Source of the DNA: CAZVEE01 sp964625525
Lineage (GTDB): Bacteria; Pseudomonadota; Alphaproteobacteria; JAJFIK01
Direction: 5' to 3'
NCBI GenBank assembly: GCA_964625525.1
Contig: CAZVEE010000003.1
Span: forward strand, 1 to 64,000
Length of the DNA: 64,000 nucleotides
Below the pieces are notes generated by a model that was not told the DNA's origin, ran no database searches, and worked only from the letters and a program-made list of their open reading frames with translations. A program made the position numbers and the translations under genes. Shown piece after piece: positions 54,275 through 62,391 of the stretch. The first letter of the stretch is position 1. Each line of letters starts with the position of its first letter.

Positions 54275-54952
54275 TCACTCCGCCGCGAGCGCGGTGGTTT
54301 GGGCCATGCCGTGATTGACCGCCCAGATGGCCGCCTGGGTCCGGTTCGATACTTTGATCTTCCGCAGCAAGCTCTTCATATGGACTTTCACGGTGGCTTC
54401 CGTGATCGAAAGCCGGTTGGCGATGACCTTGTTGGAATTCCCCGAAACGAGACAGGAGAGGATCTGGCTCTCGCGGTCCGACAGGCCCACGCTGCCCAGC
54501 GCCGGTTGATCCTTGGGACCCAGATCCGGCAGGCCGTTGACCAGCAGGCTCGCCAGTTTCGTCGGCAGCACCGTCTCGCCCAGGCGCGCCAGCTCAATGG
54601 AGTGCAGCAGCGCATCCACGGAAATGGTCTTGAGCAGGAAGCCCTTGGCGCCCGCTGTTAGGCTCGCGGCCAGCACATGCGGACACAGCGTATCGCTGAG
54701 CACCACGATCACGGCGTTCGGCAATAGCGCGCGGGTTTGGCGCAGGTCTTCGCTCATGCGTTCGCGATCGGCCGGCGGGTCGAGCAAGATCACTTCGGCG
54801 CGGGCGTACTCGGTGAGGCCGCCCCGTTCCGCCAAGTCCTGGCCGCTCGCGGCCTCTGCCAGCACGTGAAAGCGCTCGCGCGGTAAGAGATTGGCCAGCC
54901 CCTGAAGAAACAGGCGGTTCCGGCCGAGAAGAATAACGCGTGTCTGCGACAT
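54275..54952 (-). CDS. LuxR/NarL-type regulator with degenerate receiver domain
   Basis: This 225-aa protein has a CheY-like N-terminal domain and a LuxR-type helix-turn-helix (about 155-215; LSDRESQILSCLVSGNSNKV and ITEATVKVHMKSLLRKIKVS). In the receiver domain the expected phospho-acceptor Asp58 (VILLDPP), Ser86 and Lys108 (GFLLKTI) are present. The acidic pair after strand 1 that binds Mg2+ is replaced: RVILLGRNRLFLQGL has Gly-Arg-Asn where DDH/DDE is normal. Phosphorylation is therefore doubtful. It is transcribed away from the RfbF-like gene, and no histidine kinase is in the window. It is the only dedicated transcription factor seen and a candidate regulator of the matrix genes. Confidence 0.85.
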   Translation of the reverse strand: MSQTRVILLGRNRLFLQGLANLLPRERFHVLAEAASGQDLAERGGLTEYARAEVILLDPPADRERMSEDLRQTRALLPNAVIVVLSDTLCPHVLAASLTAGAKGFLLKTISVDALLHSIELARLGETVLPTKLASLLVNGLPDLGPKDQPALGSVGLSDRESQILSCLVSGNSNKVIANRLSITEATVKVHMKSLLRKIKVSNRTQAAIWAVNHGMAQTTALAAE

Positions 54953-55507
54953 AGACGGATGCCCTCTTGATATCGTGCCGGGTGCTCTTGCCCCGGCGTC
55001 ACTCTGTGCCCCCGATGCGCGCGCAGCCTGGCTTTTGTGCAGTCAAGCGGCCCGGATGCGCGGCGCGCGATCTTTCGTCGTCCGACCAATGTGCAAGTTC
55101 GGGTCCAAATGGAGCGGCCAAAGGGAGAGGCCGGGAAATAAGAGGAGGGCAGGACAGGGTTTAGCCTTCGGAGCGCCCGGGTGCGCCTCGCGTGACCCCG
55201 CAGAAACCTTGGGGTTTGGCGGCTCGCACTGGCAGCGCGCCGAGACATGCTGCGAATGCGAGATTGTCCCGCACGCCGTCTTTTCCCACTCAGTCAAGTT
55301 GCGTATAGTGCGCGCGTATTCGGGGGGACAGGGCGGCGGGTAGTCATCTTGAAACAAGCCGGGTTTACCCTGCCCGCCACGTTCTGGGTCATGCCACCCT
55401 GCATGGGGTTGCCGATCTGGGTTTAAGTGGCGCGCCCTGCCGGATGAACATCTCGTGGCTGGCGATCGGGCGGCTGAGGTTTCAACTAAGAGCTGAGTGA
55501 GCGGACC
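54953..55507. other. Gene-free divergent region, LuxR regulator versus RfbF-like gene
   Basis: These 555 bases lack a supported gene. They separate divergent starts and are the natural site for autoregulation and for control of the nucleotide-sugar operon. No operator repeat or good promoter could be identified by eye. Confidence 0.45.
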
Positions 55508-56296
55508 ATGGATCACATGAAAGTCGGCATCCTGGCCGGTGGGCTGGGAAGCCGCCTGTCCGAGGAAACGGAAAGCAAGCCCAAGCCCATGGTGGAAATC
55601 GGCGGCAAGCCGATGCTGTGGCACATCATGAAACTCTACCGCCGCTATTTCGACGCGGAGTTCTATGTGGCGCTTGGCTACAAGGGCGAGTACGTCAAGA
55701 AGTACATGGTGGATTATTGCAATCTCACCCACAATCTGACGGTGGACTTCGGTAAGAAAGAAGTGTTGCGGCACTCCAATCGCGACGGTGATTTCGACTG
55801 GCGCGTGCACCTCATCGACACCGGGCAGGACACCAATACGGGCGGGCGCATCAAGCGTCTGGGCGAGTCCTTCTTCCGCGACGGCACGTGCATGGTGACC
55901 TGGGGCGACGGGGTGGCCGATATCGATCTGCAAGATCTGCTCACGTTCCACAAAAGCCATGGCAAGCTTGCCACGCTGACGGCGGTGCGCCCGCCGGCCC
56001 GCTTTGGTCACATGCATTTCGAAGGTGATCGGGTCGTGGAATTCTCGGAAAAACCTCAGACGGCAGAAGGCTGGATCAACGGTGCCTTCTTCGTCTTCGA
56101 GCCCGGCGTTTACGACTACATCGAGGGTGACGCCACGCAGTTTGAAAAAGAGCCGCTGGAAACTCTGGCGGCTGAAGGTCAGCTCATGGCGTACCGGCAC
56201 GAGTCGTTCTGGCAGTGCATGGACACCATCCGTGATAAGAAGCGGCTGCAGGATCTTTGGGATGCCGGCAATCCGCCCTGGATGAAGGAAAACTGA
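55508..56296 (+). CDS. rfbF: Glucose-1-phosphate cytidylyltransferase
   Basis: This is a nucleotidyltransferase making CDP-glucose from CTP and glucose-1-phosphate, 262 aa (RfbF is about 257). The signature GILAGGLGSRLSEETESKPK and PMVEIGGKPMLWHIMKLY is at the N-terminus. VTWGDGVADIDLQDLL carries the catalytic Asp. RPPARFGHMHFEGDRVVEFSEKP and GWINGAFFVFEPGVYDYI complete the family pattern. ATG 55508 was used. It starts a tight cluster, with the SDR gene two bases after its stop and two methyltransferase genes behind, so a modified CDP-sugar is the expected product. Confidence 0.93.
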   Translation: MDHMKVGILAGGLGSRLSEETESKPKPMVEIGGKPMLWHIMKLYRRYFDAEFYVALGYKGEYVKKYMVDYCNLTHNLTVDFGKKEVLRHSNRDGDFDWRVHLIDTGQDTNTGGRIKRLGESFFRDGTCMVTWGDGVADIDLQDLLTFHKSHGKLATLTAVRPPARFGHMHFEGDRVVEFSEKPQTAEGWINGAFFVFEPGVYDYIEGDATQFEKEPLETLAAEGQLMAYRHESFWQCMDTIRDKKRLQDLWDAGNPPWMKEN

Positions 56297-56298
56297 GC

Positions 56299-57342
56299 AT
56301 GCGTGTCCTACTCACCGGTCATCTTGGCTATATCGGCGTTGTGATGGCGCCCATGCTGCTTGAGCGCGGCCACGAGGTTGTCGGCCTCGACAGCCACCTG
56401 TTTGAGCGCTGCACGTTCGGTCCCGGTTTCACCGATATCGAAACCATCCGCACGGATGTGCGCGACGCCAAGGCAGAGCACTTCAAAGGCTTTGACGCGG
56501 TGCTGCATCTGGCGGGCCTGTCCAACGATCCCATGGGCGATCTCAATCCGCAGTTGACGGATGATATCAACCATAAGGCGTCGGTCCGGATCGCTGAGCT
56601 GGCGAAGGAAGCGGGCGTTGGCCGTTTCATTTTCTCTTCGTCCTGCTCAAACTATGGTGCGGGCGGCAATGATTTCCTGGACGAGACTTCGGAATTCAAT
56701 CCGGTCACGCCTTATGGTCAGTCCAAAGTCGATACGGAAATCGACGTGGGCAAAATGGCCGATGACAGCTTCTCGCCCACGTTCATGCGCTCGGCCACGG
56801 CCTATGGGTTCTCCCCGCGCATCCGCTTTGATCTGGTGGCGAATAATCTGACCGCCTGGGCCTTCACCACCGGTAAGGTGATGATGAAAAGCGACGGCAC
56901 GCCCTGGCGCCCGATCGTCCATATCGAGGACATCTCTCGGGCCTTCATCGCCGCCATGGAAGCGCCGCGCGAAGCGGTGCATGGCGAGGCGTTCAATGTG
57001 GGGCGCACGGATGAAAACTACCGCATCCGCGAGATCGCTGAAATGGTTGGTGACGTGGTGCCGGGCTGTGAAGTGACTTTTGCCGATGGGGCGGGGCCGG
57101 ACAAGCGCAACTACCGGGTCAATTGCGACAAGATCCGCCGCGTGTTGCCGGCGTTCGAACCACAATGGACGGTGCGCAAGGGCATTGAACAGCTCTACGA
57201 GAAGTACAAAGAGATCGGACTGGTCCTGGAAGAATTCGAAGGCGACCGCTTCCAGCGTCTGGCGCATCTGAAATATCTCATGGGCAACAATGTGCTGAAT
57301 GCGGAGTTGCGCCATACGGATACGGTGGCGCAGGGCCTTTAA
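56299..57342 (+). CDS. NAD-dependent epimerase/dehydratase (extended SDR)
   Basis: This is a 347-aa nucleotide-sugar SDR. Start ATG 56299 lies two bases after the RfbF stop. It has an N-terminal GxxGxxG loop (LLTGHLGYIGVVMAPMLLERG), an active-site Ser region SSSCSNYG, and Tyr-xxx-Lys in TPYGQSKVDTE. The C-terminal sugar-binding part includes RSATAYGFSPRIRFDLVANN and HIEDISRAFIAAME. It could be a 4-epimerase, dehydratase or reductase acting on a CDP-sugar. It does not show the features I would expect of CDP-glucose 4,6-dehydratase (RfbG). Confidence 0.87.
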   Translation: MRVLLTGHLGYIGVVMAPMLLERGHEVVGLDSHLFERCTFGPGFTDIETIRTDVRDAKAEHFKGFDAVLHLAGLSNDPMGDLNPQLTDDINHKASVRIAELAKEAGVGRFIFSSSCSNYGAGGNDFLDETSEFNPVTPYGQSKVDTEIDVGKMADDSFSPTFMRSATAYGFSPRIRFDLVANNLTAWAFTTGKVMMKSDGTPWRPIVHIEDISRAFIAAMEAPREAVHGEAFNVGRTDENYRIREIAEMVGDVVPGCEVTFADGAGPDKRNYRVNCDKIRRVLPAFEPQWTVRKGIEQLYEKYKEIGLVLEEFEGDRFQRLAHLKYLMGNNVLNAELRHTDTVAQGL

Positions 57343-57395
57343 GGTCCGCGCCGATGCCCTGATTTCCTGGGGCTCAATGAGGGACGAGAGCGACG

Positions 57396-58625
57396 ATGCG
57401 AGGCAATCTGAAGTGCTGCCGGTCCTGCGGCAGTGAAAACCTCAAGGTCTTTCTGGACCTGGGCGACATGCCGCTCGCGGACCGGATCCTGACGCCGGCG
57501 CAGCTTGAACAAGATGAGCCGACCTTCCCGTTGGAAACGGCCTTCTGCGAAGATTGCGGGCTCGTTCAGATCACCGAAACGGTGGATCCGGAAATTCTGT
57601 TCGCGTCTGATTACCCGTATTTCTCGTCCTTCTCCGATCATCTGCTGCGTCATAGCCGCGAGAATGTCTTGAATTTGATCAAGACGCGCAAGCTCACGAA
57701 GGACTCCTTCGTCATCGAGATTGCCAGCAATGACGGCTATCTGCTGAAAAACTATGTGGAGCACGACATTCCGGTGCTGGGCATCGATCCGGCGGAAGGG
57801 CCGGTGAATGCCGCGCGTCAGGCCGGGGTTCAGTCTATGCTGGCCTTTTTCGGTCAAGAGATGGCCGAGGCGCTGGCGGCGGAAGGCAAGAAAGCCGATG
57901 TCATCCACGGCAACAATGTGCTGGCGCATGTGGCCGACACCAACGGCATCGTGGCCGGGATTGCGGCCCTGCTGAAAGACGATGGCATCACCTCCATCGA
58001 GGTGCCGTATGCCCGTGCGCTGATCGATCACAACGAGTTCGATACCATCTATCACGAGCACCTGTGCTACTTCTCCGTCACCGCGCTTGACAATCTATTC
58101 AAGCGCCACGGCCTCTACATCAACGATATCGTCGAGCTGGATATCCATGGCGGGTCGCTGCGGGTGCACGCGCAGAAATTTGAAGACCGGCAGCCGGGCT
58201 TCCTGCGCCTGCTGGACTCCGAGCGTGAGGCGGGCGTCGATACTTTCGCCTATTACGCAGACTTCGCCGACCGGGTGACGGCGACGCGCGACAAGCTGCA
58301 AGCCTTGCTCAAAGAGCTGAAGGGTCAGGGCCATCGCATCGCCGGCTACGGTGCGGCGGCGAAGGGCGCGACACTGATCAATTATGTGGGCATCGGAACG
58401 GACACGGTCGAATATGTCTGTGACCGGAACCACCACAAACAGGGTCGGTACATGCCGGGTCTGCACCTGCCCATCACGGCACCGGAAAAGCTGATCGAGG
58501 ATCAGCCGGACTATGTGCTGTTGTTGCCCTGGAACTTCGCCGACGAGATCCTGCGCCAGCAGCAGGCCTTCCGCGACAAGGGCGGCAAGTTCATTATTCC
58601 GATCCCGGAACCCAAAGTGGTGTGA
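57396..58625 (+). CDS. Zn-ribbon SAM methyltransferase, NDP-sugar C-methyltransferase type (1)
   Basis: This 409-aa protein has the three-part layout of sugar C-methyltransferases such as TylC3 and NovU. An N-terminal zinc-binding domain has CRSCGSENL and FCEDCGLVQ. A SAM-binding Rossmann core has motif I VIEIASNDGYLLKN and HGNNVLAHVAD, and the conserved YHEHLCYFS. A C-terminal domain has GYGAAAKGATLINYVGI, very close to the family consensus. These enzymes add a methyl to C-3 or C-5 of keto-sugars. It sits 53 bp after the SDR and is followed by a paralog. Confidence 0.9.
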   Translation: MRGNLKCCRSCGSENLKVFLDLGDMPLADRILTPAQLEQDEPTFPLETAFCEDCGLVQITETVDPEILFASDYPYFSSFSDHLLRHSRENVLNLIKTRKLTKDSFVIEIASNDGYLLKNYVEHDIPVLGIDPAEGPVNAARQAGVQSMLAFFGQEMAEALAAEGKKADVIHGNNVLAHVADTNGIVAGIAALLKDDGITSIEVPYARALIDHNEFDTIYHEHLCYFSVTALDNLFKRHGLYINDIVELDIHGGSLRVHAQKFEDRQPGFLRLLDSEREAGVDTFAYYADFADRVTATRDKLQALLKELKGQGHRIAGYGAAAKGATLINYVGIGTDTVEYVCDRNHHKQGRYMPGLHLPITAPEKLIEDQPDYVLLLPWNFADEILRQQQAFRDKGGKFIIPIPEPKVV

Positions 58626-58707
58626 GCGCCATAGGGCGGGGAGAGCCGCGGCCATCCCCGGACTGTTCACCTGGACGCATTCGAGCGCAGCAAGAGGATT
58701 GAGACCC

Positions 58708-59952
58708 GTGACCCAGACCAACCACGAACCGTTCAAAGGCCACGGCAATTGCTGCCCCGCTTGCGGCTCCACGGATCTGCGCAGCTTCTATCAAAAGAGC
58801 AATATCCCGGTGAACAGCTGTATCTTGATGGAAACGCCGGAAGAGGCGGTCGCTTATCCGCGCGGGGATATCGATCTGACCTTCTGTGAAAACTGCGGCT
58901 TCATCTACAATCGCGCCTTCAACGAGAACCATATTCAGTACTCGGAGCGCTATGAGGAGACGCAGGGTTTCTCCGGAACGTTCAACAAGTTCCACAAGAA
59001 GCTCGCCGAGGACATGATCACCAAGCATGACCTGCGCGGCAAAGAAGTGATCGAGATCGGCTGTGGCAAGGGTGAGTTCCTCGCCATGCTCTGCGAGATG
59101 GGCGACAACAAAGGCGTCGGCTTTGACCCGGGATATGTGGCCGATCGCTCCATCGCCCAGTCCACGGACAAGGCGGAATTCGTCGTTGATTTCTATTCCG
59201 AGAAATATGCCGACCGGGACGCAGATTTCATCTGCTGCAAGATGACGCTTGAACATATTCCCGAAGCCGAGCGTTTCATCTCCACCGTGCGTAAGGCCGC
59301 GGCCCACCGCAAGGATACGGCCGTCTTCTTCCAGATCCCGGAAATCGAGATCATCCTGGAAGAGCGCGGCTTCTGGGACGTCTATTACGAGCACTGCTCC
59401 TATTTCTCCAAGGAGATGACGGGCTCGCTCGCGTCCTTGTTCCGTCGCTGCGGCTTTAGCGTGAAAGACGTGTGGGTGGATTACGGCGATCAGTATCTGA
59501 TGATTGAGGCCTATCCGGCTGACGGGCCCCAGGCCGATCCGGAGGGTGTGAAAGATAATGTGGCGCGCCTGTCGCGCATGGTGGACGAGTTCACCAATGA
59601 TGTGACCCGCAACATCGCCGACTGGCGCCAGTCCATGGCCGATTGGGCGCAGACGGGCAAGAAAGTGGTGCTGTGGGGCTCGGGCTCCAAGGCGGTGTCG
59701 TTCCTCACCACCGTCGGGGTGCAGAACGAGCTGCAATATGTGGTGGACATCAACCCGAACCGGCACGGCTTCTACATGCCGGGCACCGGTCACGAGATCG
59801 TTTCACCCGACTTCCTGAAGGACTACGAGCCCGACGTGGTGGTGATCATGAACCCGGTCTACCGGGACGAGATCACGCACTCGCTGAAGGAGCGGGGTCT
59901 GACGCCGGACGTGCGCACGATCCTGGAGCCGCTGGCTCGGGCTGCCGCCTGA
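58708..59952 (+). CDS. Zn-ribbon SAM methyltransferase-like protein (2)
   Basis: This is a 414-aa paralog of the preceding protein. GTG 58708 was chosen because GAGGATTGAG precedes it and the product begins MTQTNHEPFKGHGNCCPACG. The zinc-binding CPACG and FCENCGFIYN, SAM motif VIEIGCGKGEFLAML, and YYEHCSYFS are present. The C-terminal domain differs (VLWGSGSKAVSFLTTVGV, then FYMPGTGHEIVSPDFLKDY and DVVVIMNPVYRDEI). It may methylate a second position or act as a partner subunit. It ends the nucleotide-sugar cluster. Confidence 0.87.
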   Translation: MTQTNHEPFKGHGNCCPACGSTDLRSFYQKSNIPVNSCILMETPEEAVAYPRGDIDLTFCENCGFIYNRAFNENHIQYSERYEETQGFSGTFNKFHKKLAEDMITKHDLRGKEVIEIGCGKGEFLAMLCEMGDNKGVGFDPGYVADRSIAQSTDKAEFVVDFYSEKYADRDADFICCKMTLEHIPEAERFISTVRKAAAHRKDTAVFFQIPEIEIILEERGFWDVYYEHCSYFSKEMTGSLASLFRRCGFSVKDVWVDYGDQYLMIEAYPADGPQADPEGVKDNVARLSRMVDEFTNDVTRNIADWRQSMADWAQTGKKVVLWGSGSKAVSFLTTVGVQNELQYVVDINPNRHGFYMPGTGHEIVSPDFLKDYEPDVVVIMNPVYRDEITHSLKERGLTPDVRTILEPLARAAA

Positions 59953-60144
59953 GGCAAGCCCCTGCATGGGGGTACATCTTCCGCCCCGCTCGCTTGGCAT
60001 GCTTGCCCATGCTAAACAGAGAGATGGGGTTGTAAGCGCGGCCTAAGCCTTGCTGTGGCACAAGGCAGGGAGCGGGGGAGAAGGCGCAGCACGCACGGCG
60101 GCGAGGCCGGTCGGTGCGCCTTCCAGCAACGGGAAGACGGTGGT

Positions 60145-62316
60145 ATGCGGCGTAAGATGGGGTCTCAGCGCCAGGCTGAGGCGGCGGACCAGCAGCAACA
60201 GCAACGTCCCATAATCGATCCGATGCCTGAAAGCGGGGGCGATATGTCCCTGTCTGACATCGTATCGCTGTTCCTGCGGCATTGGCTGTGGATCGTGGTG
60301 ATTGTCGGCGGCATTGTGGGCGCCACCTTTGCCTATGTGTCCATCGTCGCGCCGGTCTACACCGCCAAAGGGCAAGTGCACATTCAGCAGCCCTCCATTC
60401 AAGTCAGCCAGCAGGCGCTGATCCAGGTGCAGCGCGCCGATATCACCGATATTCCCAATGAAGTGGCGTTGTTGCGCTCGCGCGGCATTGTGGCCGAGGT
60501 GATCCGCAAGCTCAACTTGCAAAATGATCCGGAATTCCTGGAAGGGGTGGAGACCGACATGGGCACCCCGCCCATGGATCAGGTTATCGAAGCCTTTCTC
60601 GGGCATCTCAGCGTGACCTTGGCCAATCCCGACACGCGCGTCATCGACATCACGTTCAACAGTGAAGAGTCGGAAAAGGCGGCCCGCATCGTTAACACGC
60701 TGATGCAGGTCTATGTGGACCAGCAGATCAGCGGCCAGCGGGCCATTGCCGAAAACGCCACCGCCTGGCTTGAAGACACGGTCGCGGAGATGCGCAGCGA
60801 GGTTGAGGCGGCGGACGCGGCCGTGAAGGCCTTCCGCAGTTCCACGGGCATTATCCGCTCCAACACCAATACGGATGTGACGGCGGAAAAAGTTGCGGAT
60901 CTGAACACGCAGCTGGTGCAGGCCCAGGCCGATGAGGCGGCCCTGCGCGCCGAGCTGCAGGCCTTGCAACGCACCTTGTCTGCGGGCCGGGACGCGTCGG
61001 CCGCGCCGCGGGTGTTGAACTCACCGCTGATCCAGCGCTTGCGCGAGCGCGAAGTGGAGCTGGTGCGCCGCCAGGCCTCGCTCGCCAATCAGTATGGTGA
61101 GAGACATCCGCGCATGATCCAGGTGCGTAACGAATTGCGCGACGTGCGGACGAATATCGAAGATGAGGTGTCGAAGATCGTGCAATCCATGCGCAGCGAG
61201 GTTGGCGCCTCGTCCGCGCGCCTGGCGGCCTTGCGCGAAAGCCTTGTGGAAATGGAACAGGCGGCCGTCTCGACACGGGGCTCGGAAGACGAGTTGGCGG
61301 AACTGGAGCGCGATGCGCAGGAAAAGCGCGCCATGCTCCAGAACTTCCTGGTGCGCCTGCGCGAAACCCGGGCCCAGCAGCAATTGGTGGAACCGACCGC
61401 GTCTGTTCATTCGCCGGCGGAAATTCCCTCCAAACCGTCCTTCCCTGAAAAGGGCAAGATGCTGGGTATTGCCGGATTTCTGGGTATTATCTTGGCGGGT
61501 GTCATTGTCATGGTGCTGGGCTCCATGCGCCGCACTTTTGAAAGCCCGGAAGAAATTGAACGGGTCACCGGCTATCGCCCCATTGGCATCGTTCCGCGCC
61601 TGTCGGGTGTGGGGGGGGGCAAGCGCACGGCGCAAAAGGTGATGGAGGCCTATGCGAACAAGTCGAACGCCACGTTCGCGCAAGCGCTGAAGGGTGTGCG
61701 GTCCACCTTGTTCCTGGCCAACGGGTCACGGGCGCCCAAAACCGTGCTGGTGACGTCCTCGGCGCCAGACGAGGGCAAGACCACCTTCGCGCTCGCCTAT
61801 GCCATTCTGTGTTCTACGCTCGGCGAGCGGACCATTTTGCTCGATTGCGATTTCGGTCGCCCGGACCTGCACAAGAAGATGAACGTTGCCAATGATCTGG
61901 GCATGGCGAATTATCTGATGGGCGAGGTGGATCTGGACACGGTGATCCGCAAGGATGTCCGCACGGGAATGGACTATGTCGTCTCCGGTGCCTTGCCGTC
62001 GGGCACGGCGGAATTGTCGCGCTCGGAAATGCTGAAAAGCGTGCTCGACCAGCTCGCCTGGGAATATGACACGGTGGTGATTGATAGCGCGCCCGTGCTC
62101 GCCATGAGCGACTCCCAGCTTCTCTCCACCATGGTGGACACCACGATTTTTGTGGTGCGCTGGCGCCATACCCGCATCGAGAGTGTGGTGGCGGCGGCCA
62201 ACCGCCTGGAGGATCTGGGGGCACGGTCGATCGCGGGTTTTGTCATGTCGAATGTCAGTGTGCCGCGTGTGACGTCCAGCGCCGCTTCAGGTTATTATGC
62301 AGCGTACCACCGCTGA
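60145..62316 (+). CDS. Wzc-like polysaccharide co-polymerase / BY-kinase (copy 2)
   Basis: This is a 723-aa inner-membrane Wzz-plus-kinase protein, from ATG 60145; ATG 60157 is possible. A Gln-rich cytoplasmic start leads to the first membrane segment (HWLWIVVIVGGIVGATFAYV), and a long periplasmic helical region follows. The second membrane segment is MLGIAGFLGIILAGVIVMVL. The kinase domain has Walker A SSAPDEGKTTFAL, Walker A-prime ILLDCDFGRPDL and Walker B YDTVVIDSAPV. The tail ends ASGYYAAYHR with only three Tyr. It is more divergent in the periplasmic part from copy 1 than in the kinase part. It probably serves the Wzy-dependent polymer, while copy 1 serves the OPX gene at 397. Confidence 0.9.
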   Translation: MRRKMGSQRQAEAADQQQQQRPIIDPMPESGGDMSLSDIVSLFLRHWLWIVVIVGGIVGATFAYVSIVAPVYTAKGQVHIQQPSIQVSQQALIQVQRADITDIPNEVALLRSRGIVAEVIRKLNLQNDPEFLEGVETDMGTPPMDQVIEAFLGHLSVTLANPDTRVIDITFNSEESEKAARIVNTLMQVYVDQQISGQRAIAENATAWLEDTVAEMRSEVEAADAAVKAFRSSTGIIRSNTNTDVTAEKVADLNTQLVQAQADEAALRAELQALQRTLSAGRDASAAPRVLNSPLIQRLREREVELVRRQASLANQYGERHPRMIQVRNELRDVRTNIEDEVSKIVQSMRSEVGASSARLAALRESLVEMEQAAVSTRGSEDELAELERDAQEKRAMLQNFLVRLRETRAQQQLVEPTASVHSPAEIPSKPSFPEKGKMLGIAGFLGIILAGVIVMVLGSMRRTFESPEEIERVTGYRPIGIVPRLSGVGGGKRTAQKVMEAYANKSNATFAQALKGVRSTLFLANGSRAPKTVLVTSSAPDEGKTTFALAYAILCSTLGERTILLDCDFGRPDLHKKMNVANDLGMANYLMGEVDLDTVIRKDVRTGMDYVVSGALPSGTAELSRSEMLKSVLDQLAWEYDTVVIDSAPVLAMSDSQLLSTMVDTTIFVVRWRHTRIESVVAAANRLEDLGARSIAGFVMSNVSVPRVTSSAASGYYAAYHR

Positions 62317-62341
62317 GGATGTCCGGCATGGCAGGTGAACG

Positions 62342-62371
62342 GGCCGTACCCGGCGGGGTGCGGCCTTTTTT
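62342..62371 (+). terminator. Intrinsic terminator after the second Wzc-like gene
   Basis: GGCCGTACCC (62342-62351), loop GGCG, GGGTGCGGCC (62356-62365) with one G-T pair, then six T. It lies only 20 bases before the start codon of the TonB-dependent receptor. Confidence 0.92.
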
Positions 62372-62391
62372 ATGGAACCAGAGGGGCGGAT

